DNA from: Lutraria lutraria
Lineage: Eukaryota; Mollusca; Bivalvia; Venerida; Mactridae
Reading direction: 5' to 3'
Length of the DNA: 64,000 nucleotides
NCBI GenBank assembly: GCA_964023205.1
Contig: OZ026835.1
Span: forward strand, 1,567,053-1,631,052
The position numbers and the translations under genes were made by a program. The notes under the pieces are model-generated. The model worked only from the letters and a program-made list of their open reading frames with translations. It was not told the origin of the DNA and did no database searches. This document shows positions 14,978 to 23,915 of the stretch, piece by piece. Each line of letters starts with the position of its first letter. The first letter of the stretch is position 1.

Positions 14978-15054
14978 CCAATGAAATGCCAGTAAAATAG
15001 ACCAATGAAATGCCATTAAAATAGACCAATGAAATACCGTTAAAATGGACCAAT
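14978..15054. promoter_or_regulatory. Four CCAAT boxes at exact 24-bp spacing
   Basis: CCAAT begins at 14978, 15002, 15026 and 15050, mostly in the context GACCAATGAAAT; the last is GACCAATCAGAG. The array sits between the divergent 74-aa and 107-aa genes. CCAAT is the NF-Y site typical of cell-cycle and histone promoters. Element 2 keeps four boxes at the same period (52099, 52123, 52147, 52171, as ATTGG). Confidence 0.75.
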
Positions 15055-15114
15055 CAGAGTCCTTGTATCATATGAGAGTGACCTTACCTTGATCTAATTT
15101 CATTCTGTATCAAG

Positions 15115-15438
15115 ATGTCACAGAGAACAGTCAACATTATCAAAAGAAAATATGCCGCCTTAGGGCAGTATATAGAGCAGCTGGAAATGCAACTAGAAGA
15201 GCTGCGGTTGGAGGTGAAGACCCTGAGAGAGGGGAAGAAGTTCGCAGAGGAGGTTGTGGTCAGCTCTGGGGAAGAGGACTGGGGGGATACCCCTCAAGAA
15301 TCAACCCCAGAGAACTGGGAAGATGAACTGGTAGAGGTTCCTTCGAACCTCTACCAACCTACACCGGACCCCAAGGATGTCCAGAAATGGGACAAGTGGT
15401 GTCCCGCTTGTATGGGGAGATGCGGTCAACGCCATTAA
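15115..15438 (+). CDS. Coiled-coil/acidic protein with Cys tail (107 aa)
   Basis: Not recognised. Residues about 10-45 form a leucine-heptad coiled coil (YIEQLEMQLEELRLEVKTLR). The middle is acidic and Ser/Pro-rich (SSGEEDWGDTPQE), like an activation or interaction segment. The end is WDKWCPACMGRCGQRH, a compact Cys3His cluster that may bind zinc. It is conserved in element 2 with few changes (51712-52035). It shares the CCAAT-array promoter with the MGNC/YPDL gene and ends in a pair of histone-type hairpins 19 nt after the stop. The layout resembles the 157-aa gene (coiled coil plus Cys tail, hairpin end), but no clear homology is visible. Confidence 0.8.
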   Translation: MSQRTVNIIKRKYAALGQYIEQLEMQLEELRLEVKTLREGKKFAEEVVVSSGEEDWGDTPQESTPENWEDELVEVPSNLYQPTPDPKDVQKWDKWCPACMGRCGQRH

Positions 15439-15457
15439 TCCCCATACAAGCACCAAC

Positions 15458-15495
15458 GGTCCTTTTCAGGACCACCAACGGCCCTTTTCAGGGCC
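15458..15495 (+). terminator. Tandem histone-type 3' stem-loops after the 107-aa gene
   Basis: GGTCCTTTTCAGGACC (15458-15473) and GGCCCTTTTCAGGGCC (15480-15495), joined by ACCAAC, begin 20 nt after the stop. CAGAAAGAATC (15507-15517) follows 12 nt later, in the position and composition of a U7-binding downstream element. It is sense to the gene. Confidence 0.82.
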
Positions 15496-15579
15496 CCCAT
15501 ACAATTCAGAAAGAATCACTCTCATATTGTCAATATTTACAGTCCTATCTGATAACACCAAATACAAATAGACGGTGTG

Positions 15580-16000
15580 AGGTAAGTTAAACATTTCCTA
15601 CAAATATAAGTGATAGTATGATGTGTACAATCATTTTCAACAAATATAAGTGCTGTGATGTACAAAGTATTTCCCCCACAAATATAAGTGTTAGTATGTG
15701 ATGTACAATCATTTTCAACAAATGTCTGCAAATTGCTGTGATAGTATTAAGTGTACAGTCTGCAAAGTGCTGTGATAGTATAATGTGTACAGTATTCAAA
15801 TTGCTGTGATAGTATAATGTGTACAGTCTGCAAAGTGCTGTGATAGTATAATGTGTACAGTATTCAAAGTGCTGTGATAGTATTAAGTGTACAGTCTGCA
15901 AAGTGCTGTGATAGTATTAAGTGTACAGTCTGCAAAGTGCTGTGATAGTATAATGTGTACAGTCTGCAAAGTGCTGTGATAGTATAATGTGTACAAAGCA
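15580..16000 (+). repeat. 34-bp tandem repeats upstream of the Tyr/Gln-rich gene
   Basis: Units containing GCTGTGATAGTATAATGTGT repeat every 34 bp (15735, 15769, 15803, 15837 and onward to about 15973), preceded by looser copies with AAATATAAGTG. The variants alternate at the unit joint (AGTCTGCAAAG or AGTATTCAAAT). Element 2 has a homologous array (50950-51440) in the same orientation relative to the gene. Possible roles are an upstream regulatory array or iterons. Confidence 0.85.
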
Positions 16001-16017
16001 TATCTACAATATAACCT

Positions 16018-16163
16018 TGACCTTGACGTGTCAAACACTTGTTAAAAAAACTTGAAGTGTCACACTTGTAAAAACTTGAAGTGTCACACGTATTCAAAAA
16101 AACTTCTCACAATTGACCTTGACCTAATAGAACACTGGCGCGTGCAGGCAAAAAGTATAAATA
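16018..16163 (+). promoter_or_regulatory. Promoter: two TGACCTTGA sites and a TATA box
   Basis: TGACCTTGA at 16018-16026 and 16114-16122 is the exact complement of TCAAGGTCA, the extended half-site of ERR/NR5A-type orphan nuclear receptors. Between them ACTTGAAGTGTCACAC is repeated twice. TATAAATA at 16156-16163 lies 35 nt before the ATG at 16199. All of it is conserved in element 2 (50784-50937). Confidence 0.6.
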
Positions 16164-16198
16164 CCCCCGGCGCAGACACTATTTTTTCATTATCTAGC

Positions 16199-16924
16199 AT
16201 GGAGTCCTTCAACATGCCATACGATATATTGAGAGAAGCACTAGAATCATCTGAGTTGATAGACCCGAATGCGGGTATGCATTACAACCAGCCGAAGTAC
16301 AACCAGCCAAAGTACGGTCAACTACAGTATAGGCAGCCACAGTACAGCCAATACAGTCAACCACTGTACAACCAATACAGTCAACAGTCCATGGTAGATG
16401 TACAGCCTATGGTAGATGTACAGCCGATACAACCCATGGTAGATGTACAACCCACTATGACGAATACACAACCCATGGTAGATGTACAACCCACTATGAC
16501 GAATACACAGCCTATACAACCTATGACGAATACACAGCCTATGGTAGATGTACAACCCACTATGACGAATACACAGCCCCCTATGGCGAATACACAGCTT
16601 ATGACGGATAAACAGTCTAATACAATTACAAAGCCTACAACGGGATTGTCTGTTCTACAAGGTATCAGGGAAGAAATGGTACAGATGAATCAAGTCATGC
16701 AAGAGATGGTCAGACTCATGAAGAATCAAGAAGTACGGTTTAAACCACAAGAAATGATTGTACCTGTACAGTTTATGTATGATTCAAAGAAACGAAAGCA
16801 TGAGCATGAGAAAAAGAAACCGGAGCATGACAAAAAGAAACCGGAGATGACAGAAACGAAGAAACGAAAACATGATCTTGAGAAACAACCTCGGGGCAAG
16901 TATGGTAAAGAAATAAAGAAATGA
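16199..16924 (+). CDS. Tyr/Gln-rich repeat protein with coiled coil and basic tail (241 aa)
   Basis: Function unknown. The frame is open from 16052, but the TATA box at 16156 and conservation point to ATG 16199 (MESFNMPYDILREALESS). An acidic amphipathic start is followed by Tyr/Gln repeats (YNQPKYNQPKYGQLQY), a prion-like composition, then variable MVDVQP and TMTNTQP repeats. A coiled coil comes next (about 165-195, EEMVQMNQVMQEMVRLMKN), and finally a Lys/His/Glu tail with NLS-like KKRKHEHEKKK. Repeat numbers differ between elements (241 versus 223 aa). It ends in paired histone-type hairpins in the inverted repeat. It might form nuclear condensates or scaffolds; that is inference. Confidence 0.85.
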   Translation: MESFNMPYDILREALESSELIDPNAGMHYNQPKYNQPKYGQLQYRQPQYSQYSQPLYNQYSQQSMVDVQPMVDVQPIQPMVDVQPTMTNTQPMVDVQPTMTNTQPIQPMTNTQPMVDVQPTMTNTQPPMANTQLMTDKQSNTITKPTTGLSVLQGIREEMVQMNQVMQEMVRLMKNQEVRFKPQEMIVPVQFMYDSKKRKHEHEKKKPEHDKKKPEMTETKKRKHDLEKQPRGKYGKEIKK

Positions 16925-16966
16925 AGATCCGACTAACAGCTATGAAGAAATCACCTTGAGAAGACA

Positions 16967-17234
16967 CAACGGTCCTTTTCAGGACCACCAACGGCCCTTT
17001 TCAGGGCCACCATGTCTTTTCGAAAGAAAATTCTCTCATTGTCTCAAATAAATATTTAGTCTATACAGTACAAATAACAAAACACACACAGTACCCAGAA
17101 CATTCCTAAAATCCATTTCATACTATTTTGGGGTACAACATTGATTTCCAATTTGTCCCAATTTGTTACAATTTTGAAAACTTCTGGGTACCAATTACGT
17201 TGATTTGGTACCCAGGGTATCGCCATATACTACT
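16967..17234 (-). repeat. Right terminal inverted repeat of element 1
   Basis: Inverted copy of 26-286 ending CATATACTACT. It is followed directly by the ACCGAT duplication (17235-17240). Confidence 0.95.
16971..17008 (+). terminator. Tandem histone-type 3' stem-loops after the 241-aa gene
   Basis: GGTCCTTTTCAGGACC (16971-16986) and GGCCCTTTTCAGGGCC (16993-17008), the first 46 nt after the stop. ACCA follows, and CGAAAGAAAA (17021-17030) lies 12 nt after the second stem. It is sense to the gene. Confidence 0.82.
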
Positions 17235-17660
17235 ACCGATATTTCAGGGACGGACTTTATCAGTGTCCCAGTCTCAACTACAGAGTCAATTACTTGTGTT
17301 AAGAAAATCACAGAAAACTGGTGAACTGTGTATCATAATCAGTGCCTTACACCGGGCACGATAAAAACAAGAAGAAAAAAACATTCGAATAGGGAGTAGG
17401 GATATGTCCGGTTTTCCCGTACCCCTATCTCTCTAGGATGGCCATACAGTAGCTGTTGAATGGGCCGATAAACATCAATTAAACATAGATATCTGTACTT
17501 TATAAGTGCGAACTATCAGTAAAACTACACAGAAACTTGCAAAAAATCGAAAACAATGTATCAGACTTATAACATATGTAATTATAGTACACAAAGTGGG
17601 TCCCCAATCCCTGATAGCTGTTATCAATTAACTACAATAGAAAATTGAGTCTAAAATTCT
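17235..17660. repeat. Right part of the repeat interrupted by element 1
   Basis: It starts with the duplicated ACCGAT and continues with TTTCAGGGACGGAC, CCCAGTCTCAACTACAGAG and CACCGGGCACGATAAAA. These match, in order, the repeat at about 18880-19350. The homology continues through the flank to the tRNA-Gly downstream, so both are copies of one tRNA-bearing unit. No gene is seen in it. Confidence 0.7.
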
Positions 17661-17768
17661 TTATCAACTTATTTTTTATAATAATTGGATTATTATTTGT
17701 CTATTTATTTTCTTTTTTTTTTAAATCGCTTCAGTGAATGAATTCTATTTGCAGAAATAAAAAAGATG

Positions 17769-17839
17769 TGCATCGGCCGGGAATCGAACCCGGGCCGCCC
17801 GCGTGGCAGGCGAGCATTCTACCACTGAACCACCGATGC
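17769..17839 (-). tRNA. tRNA-Gly(GCC)
   Basis: 71 nt. Acceptor stem GCATCGG/CCGATGC, D arm GGTTCAGTGG, anticodon loop CTGCCAC (anticodon GCC), T loop GGTTCGATTCC. A T-run terminator follows within 10 nt on the minus strand. One of nine apparently intact identical copies in the window. Confidence 0.95.
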
Positions 17840-18104
17840 TTCATATTTTTTCCCTTACACGTTAAAAACTTGCTGAAATTTATCATTCTAACACACGCGT
17901 TACGTTAACGTGGCGTTGTCCAGTTAAACTGGTTCCCGCAGTCTGCCTTTGTATCATTTGGTGCGCCAAATGTATTAAAAGTGTAATTTCACCGGTCCAT
18001 TACTACTGCCTGTTACATAGGGTCGGTGTCATTTATGAAAATATGTTTGTGTTTAATTGAAATACAATTAATGTACTGAAATGAACCTTTTTAGACCAAA
18101 AACG

Positions 18105-18290
18105 TGACTGAAGTGATTTTCCACAGACAACGTTTCTGGGTTCGAATCCCGGTCGAGGCAGTTCATTCCCTAGCTTCTATGAAAATTTGACAAAAAGTCG
18201 ATTTCTTTCCATATGTGTAGAAGTTGCATGCCGACTCCTTACTGATTTGAATACATTTCGGGAAAACTCGTCAGGTGAGTCAGCGCATGC
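18105..18290 (+). repeat. tRNA-derived SINE fragment
   Basis: A B-box-like GGGTTCGAATCCCGGTCGAG is followed by a body (CTATGAAAATTTG, AAAGTCGATTTC) that matches the element at about 48470-48690. The flanking sequence 17840-18880 otherwise holds no gene. Confidence 0.55.
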
Positions 18291-18790
18291 TAATCAAAAC
18301 AAAATTACACGTATTTGAAAAAAGTATATTTAGACTCAAGACATTCAATCATAATAAAGCTGTGTTAGACAACAAACTAACAGTACGGTTTATAAACCAA
18401 TTTATTTAATATAGCTAAATAATTCAATTATAATCTATACTTATCGTTTACTACTGGTTGACATCGACCAGTACAGTGTTCTGTGGTCAATATCAAAATG
18501 AATTATTCTAGCACGAAACACCACCCGATGTCGTAGTGGAAGCGTCCTTAAACAAACATATCAATTAGAAAAAATGTAAATCAGTGCATGGTACCATTTT
18601 CCAGATCGAGAACAAATTTCTCTAAAAATGTCGAAGAAAATAGCGACATCGTGGATAAGACCGGGGGAAATGCTTTATAAATAAACTAGAAACTACATGC
18701 TTAAATAATTAATGAAAACGGTTCACCAACTACGTTTAAACTTCATGAACTTTCTCTATAAAACTAATTCTTGAATATATAAAAAATATA

Positions 18791-18831
18791 TGCATTGGTC
18801 GGGAATCGAACCCGGGCCACTGAACCACTGA
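18791..18831 (-). pseudogene. Internally deleted tRNA-Gly pseudogene
   Basis: The 3' half (TGCATTGGTCGGGAATCGAA, then CCCGGGCC) is joined directly to a 5' end (ACTGAACCACTGA). About 30 nt, including the anticodon arm, are missing, with point changes in the acceptor stem. Confidence 0.8.
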
Positions 18832-18879
18832 TTACACACATTATGAAGAAACATCCATGATTGAACATCAGTGCCTCTG

Positions 18880-19350
18880 TGGTAATATGTGGAACTTCTG
18901 TTCGAAAAGTCATGGGTTCGGATCTCGGCTCAGCCTACTGCCGGATATTTTAGGGACGCTTTTCTAGTGTCCTGTCCCAACTACCGAGCCAAGTACTTGT
19001 GGTCAAGAAAATAATAGTGAGCGGATAGGGCGTGAATCAGTGCTTTATACCGGACACGATAAAACAAGAGGAACTAATAGAAATAAGAATTGGGATACAA
19101 ATGCTACCGTGTCCCCCCCCCCCCGAAATGGTGGTCCGGAAATGACCATGGTTGTTGAATGGACCGTTTAACACTAAAACATAGATAAAAGTACTTGCAA
19201 AGTAAATGTCGAATATAATTTTGTTAATTACATGTAGTAGTTGCACTAATTGGGTCCAAAATCCAAGATATATTGTCTGTTATATATGACGTATGTAACC
19301 AATTAACTGTAGTAGCTCACTGAGTCTAGTATTCTTTATCACTTTACCAA
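18880..19350. repeat. Uninterrupted paralogue of the element 1 target repeat
   Basis: It contains CATGGGTTCGGATCTCGGCT, then CCTACTGCCGGATATTTTAG and CTTTATACCGGACACGATAA, in parallel with 1-25 plus 17235-17660. A C13-type homopolymer run occurs near 19113. It serves as an internal empty-site comparison for element 1. Confidence 0.65.
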
Positions 19351-19443
19351 CTTCAATATTTGAAAATGATTGGATTTATTTTTTGTCTATTCTAAAATCA
19401 GTCGAACGAATGAATTTTATTATTTGCTGAAATAAAAAAAGTG

Positions 19444-19514
19444 TGCATCGGCCGGGAATCGAACCCGGGCCGCCCGCGTGGCAGGCGAGCATTCTACCAC
19501 TGAACCACCGATGC
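19444..19514 (-). tRNA. tRNA-Gly(GCC)
   Basis: Identical 71-nt copy of the gene at 17769. It begins the first large duplicated unit; the downstream ACATTGACGTCGATCGTACG is shared with the copies at 23845 and 26082. Confidence 0.95.
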
Positions 19515-21081
19515 TTCACATTGACGTCGATCGTACGTTAAAATCTGATTGAAATACACAAATTAAACACGCGCGTTACGTTGACGTGGCGTTGTAATTC
19601 ATCAATTAAACTGGTCCCCGGAGTCCGTCTTTATATCATTTGGTGGACTGCAACATTGGACGGGAACCAGTCGGGTTTGCGTTTAGCTCATTTGAAGTCA
19701 CGTGATGAATCAATTAAATGACAGTTAAACAAATTTTCGTTCAACTGACTACTAGGTGAAAATATAATACATATATCAAATAATTATATAAATAAACATT
19801 CGAACTATAATTTAAGAGATTAAAATTTTATCAGGGGTGTATTTTTTAATTTTGTTTCAAAGATCAAAGCGATTCACTTAACATTTTAATGAACTTTTAC
19901 CTAGATTCATAGAAGTATTAGATTGCTATGGTTTTAAACATTTTATGAGAAAGTGATCATACAAGTCCCCTGTTAACCTTAATGGACCCTGTAATTTTCT
20001 TTATCGTGAAAAATATGTCTGAATTAAATAAAAATTCTTCAGTTTTTGAACTCTTGAGTCTCGTGTTGATAATTTCAGTGGTGAGAATGCGATTCCCAAC
20101 TTCTTAAGTATAAGATAAGAAATTTATCAATTAAACGATCGTCTAGATTGTAGCTGTGTTTGTAGTAAAACGTTTTATTTGTATCAATTGATATAACTGA
20201 TACAAGGTGCATTAAGGGTACATTACGCCTGTGGTGTAGATGGTATTGTCAGTGAAACAATTATATATTAGTTAACGACTTAACGCATGCGGAATTCAGG
20301 TCAACTTGTATAGGAGAGAAACATTTTATATCCAAAAGGCTAAAAGCCCACAAGGATACACATATGCATAATATAAGATAAGTATAGGCCTATATAGCAC
20401 TTTGCTGACTAGACATTTTATTACTACAATTATTGTAGTTTCTCATTCATCTACAGTAAAACCTCGATTATCCGAACTCGGATTATCCGAAAACCTGGTC
20501 TTATCCGAAGTGAAATTTCGGTCCCGAATTTCCCTCTATATATTTCAATGTAAATAAACCTCGATTATCCGAATCGTCTTATCCGAATACCATGGCTTAT
20601 CCGAAGTGATAAACAATTATCCGAACGCGTATTTTCGCACCTATTATCCGAAGTCGACAATTAACTCTGATCGATCAGAAAAGTTCATTGTAGGATTTCT
20701 TTAACGTGTCAAAAGGTGTAAACAACAAATTATCAAACCACTGAGAACAATGGATTGTTGGTTTGGATCATTGTTTGCAGTAATGGGAACACAATTAGCC
20801 TATTACGATACGGACTGGGTTAGCTAGATTATTCACCTTTTATTTTTCCTTTGATTTATGAATTGCATCATAATTTCACTTGAAAAAGCAACCAACATTA
20901 AAAATGTTCATTTTATTTTTCGAAGTTTGTTATATTGACAAACAATACACATGACCAATATAAATTACCGGCACTCGATTTCAAAATTATTCCATTTTCG
21001 GAAAATGAATACGAACACGATTCTTAGGACGACAACGATTTGTGTGACGCTCGTAGTGTTTGTGACTGTAGCAATAAAATG

Positions 21082-21294
21082 AAACTCCGCGTTGGATTTT
21101 TATTTTAATTCAGTTTATAATTTATTTAAACAGTGTCTTTTTCTACATCCCGTGTATATTTCATTTCACGGTATCATTTTATCGAAATTGAAACTCCGTG
21201 TTGGATTTTTATTTTAATACAGTTTATAATTTATTTAAACAGTGTCTTTTTCTACATCCCGTGTATATTTCATTTCACGGTATCATTTTATCGA
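21082..21294. repeat. 109-bp tandem duplication inside the pogo-like element
   Basis: AAACTCCGCGTTGGATTTTT at 21082 and AAACTCCGTGTTGGATTTTT at 21191 begin two near-identical 109-bp units. The pair is also present in the third-unit copy (about 27720-27932). Confidence 0.85.
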
Positions 21295-21660
21295 TGGATT
21301 AATGTGCTTTTAACAGAGAGAGAAACATTTTATTTTCCAAATGGCTAAAAAGCCCACAAGGATACAACTATGCATAATATAAGATTGGCGAACAGTGAAA
21401 TTTATATACATGTATAGATATGATTGTACAATCAAAGGAAGTAGCATACTAATTAATGGTAAATAATAGACAAGAGTACTTCATATATTAAAAGGCGAAC
21501 GTTTTATATCACGCTCGGAGAAGGTCAATATGTATTACAAATATGTTTCATATGATAATTAAATAAGTTTTTTCTTCCTGACACTAGTTATGAGTGATTT
21601 CTCTTGAAAACAATTCGACAGAGTGATAAAATAATCTTTGCAAAATAAAATAAAAAATAG

Positions 21661-21954
21661 TTACATAATAGTATTTCTAAGTGTGAAAGCTTTTTCAACA
21701 AATATTCCAAGGTTTCTAATAATATGTTTGCTGTTTGAATTCAGAAGTTCTAGAAATGTTGACATATTTGGTCGGTTCCAGTATTTCTTTGGTATATATG
21801 TTATTCGCAAATTTTTATACATTAAACATTCTAAAACAAAATGATATTCGTCTTCCAAAGTATTACATATAAAACATTTTCTTTCATCAATTGGTATTTT
21901 GGTAGGTTTGACATGTGCTACCGTTTGGGTATTCATTTGTATTGGTAGTTTCAC
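21661..21954 (-). pseudogene. LINE (non-LTR retrotransposon) C-terminal remnant
   Basis: A 97-aa frame with ERKCFICNTLEDEYHFVLEC, a Cys-His zinc-finger end typical of reverse transcriptase C-termini in animal LINEs, followed by MYKNLR and RPNMSTFLELLNS. Only the extreme C-terminus is present. It lies within the pogo-like element and is deleted in its third-unit copy. Confidence 0.7.
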
Positions 21955-23193
21955 TTTGTATTCCTCATGACTTTGACGAATTAATAATGGTACAAACTCA
22001 CAAACTACTCATACATTTGTTTTACCTTAAACATACACATGTTTGTCGTAAAATGTATTTTTTCGTAAATAAATTATGAAATATAACGCATTAACTTTGT
22101 TGTCATTATACCTATACATGTACGCCATATATATGGGAGTGATCTCCCTTTATTTTCTTGCACTTGTCTAGATTTCCCTTACCCTGGATTATCCGAAACC
22201 CCGGATTATCCGAAGTAATTTTTCGGTCCCGACGACTTCGGATAATCGGGGTTTTACTGTATTTATATATGTAAGTATCCAAGCACTTAGAGTTACATAT
22301 ATTTTAAATATAATATGTTAAATTAATTTAGTTTTGTCATATAATCCATTTCACCATCGAGTATAAAATTGCTATTACATGTATAAATGTTGTTTGCATA
22401 TTTATTTGTGCAGAATTTGTATATTTATAAGTATGTGTTTTGTATGTATGTATAAAATGCTGTCTGAATTTTATGGAATACATTATTCTTACATATCATC
22501 ATTATGTAAATTGTAAGTGTTGAATGACTATAGACTGTAAATATAATATATTAGAATCATAACTCTCAACTTTGAGCTGACAGATGTTGAAAATGTTAAT
22601 GATTTGTATAGATTTCCATGATAGAAAATGACTTACCATTAAAAAAAAACAATGACACTCCTTTCAGCTACTTTCTCTTTCAATAAACAATGAAGTCTAT
22701 AGGAGTAACATATTTTTCAAAGATTAAAGAAAAACTCATCCATTTAAAGGAAAACTTGCGACAAAAAGATACAATAACACTGTAACAATCTAATTTGATA
22801 ATGACAAATATTGGACATCGTTCAATATCTTCAAAAGATATTATTTTTCTATTTTTTTAAACAAGGGCAACAGCTCTTACAAAACGGTTTAAACATGTAT
22901 CTTAAATTCACTGAAATATCAAAACAAATACTAGAAATGATAATTAGGCAATGCTATTTTGTAGTATGTAATAATGATGAATATTTTTATGTATTGTGCA
23001 AATACTACAGAAATACATGTGTATATCATTGGTGATGTAGTCTTGTTTACCTCAATAGCTTAGAAGCTAAGTATTCAACTTGCAAACAAAAAACAATACA
23101 GTCTATAGTTGGACAAGAATTACAGAATGGAACAAAAACTGTAACCGTACTGATAGTGTGTATTTAATGTTGGTGTCATCGACATAAAAGATG

Positions 23194-23264
23194 TGCATCG
23201 GCCGGGAATCGAACCCGGGCCGCCCGCGTGGCAGGCGAGCATTCTACCACTGAACCACCGATGC
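23194..23264 (-). tRNA. tRNA-Gly(GCC)
   Basis: Intact 71-nt copy. Its flank (GACATAAAAGA before, TTACATTTTAGGAAAC after) matches the copy at 29194, so both come from the same duplicated unit. Confidence 0.95.
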
Positions 23265-23844
23265 TTTACATTTTAGGAAACAATAAGCGTAGACTCATTG
23301 GCTGAGGTCCATCAAACCCGATTGAAACCGTGTTATACATGCAAAATACAATTCTTCAATTTTTCCCTAAAAATAAAAATGTTGGGAGAGAGACATTTAC
23401 AAATGATGAATAGAACATTCTTCATTATTTAGTGGTGCTTTTCTTTGCTTTTCATATGAATATTCTCTCTTTTTTATTCTTTGAAATATTGGGCTACACC
23501 TATATACTTCATTTAAACGGAAACTAATTCAAATGAATGTGATATTGTTTTATCTAAACATCTCATTGTAAATCTTTTTTTAATGGAAACATATAATACG
23601 TTATTCACGTTTTCAACATCGACCTGCTCCAAAGTTACTACTAGTATATATTTGGCATATTAGGCATCCAGTACCTACAAAAAAATGATTTATTTTTTTA
23701 GCTGAAATTGTTCATATTAATACCTAAGCTAAGTTCTCAACTTGCAAAAAGATCATACGTTCTTTAGTTGGTCGGAATAATAGAACTGAGCAATAATGAT
23801 CATTGTGTGCATTTGATTTTAATGTTATCAAACGGCAAAAGGTG

Positions 23845-23915
23845 TGCATCGGCCGGGAATCGAACCCGGGCCGCCCGCGTGGCAGGCGAGCATTCTACCA
23901 CTGAACCACCGATGC
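23845..23915 (-). tRNA. tRNA-Gly(GCC)
   Basis: Intact 71-nt copy at the start of the second, shorter duplicated unit. The flanking AAACGGCAAAAGG is shared with 26082 and 29839. Confidence 0.95.

Larger units (their letters stand above)
26..17234 (-). mobile_element. Complete Maverick/Polinton (element 1)
   Basis: A 17.2-kb virus-like DNA transposon bounded by inverted repeats (26-286 and 16967-17234) that start AGTAGTATATGG and are flanked by the 6-bp direct repeat ACCGAT (20-25 and 17235-17240). Six-bp duplications are the hallmark of Mavericks/Polintons. It carries the full diagnostic set: protein-primed-type PolB, RVE integrase with chromodomain, packaging ATPase, adenain-type protease, and major and minor capsid proteins. 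The core genes occupy one strand. A four-gene accessory block sits at the 14.1-17.0 kb end. I see no frameshift or stop inside any gene, so it may be a recent, possibly competent insertion. Strand is given as that of the core genes. A close inverted relative starts at 49792. Confidence 0.97.
20454..22259. mobile_element. Pogo/Tigger-like DNA transposon, non-coding, TA target
   Basis: Inverted ends CAGTAAAACCTCGATTATCC and (complement) CAGTAAAACCCCGATTATCC lie between two TA dinucleotides (20452-20453, 22260-22261). The second unit at about 24830 preserves the empty site (CATCTATTTATATATG). Many internal ATTATCCGAA repeats occur. No transposase frame is visible, and a LINE piece is embedded, so it is non-autonomous. 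Confidence 0.85.

Noticed and set aside
15580..16000. Regular 34-bp repeats (and the 79-bp repeats at 31403) as a CRISPR array
   Set aside because: Units are contiguous without unique spacers, the genome is eukaryotic and no cas-like gene is present.
16052..16198. Longer 290-aa form of the Tyr/Gln-rich protein
   Set aside because: The extra codons span the TATA box and TGACCTTGA site and are not kept in frame in element 2, where the open frame begins elsewhere.
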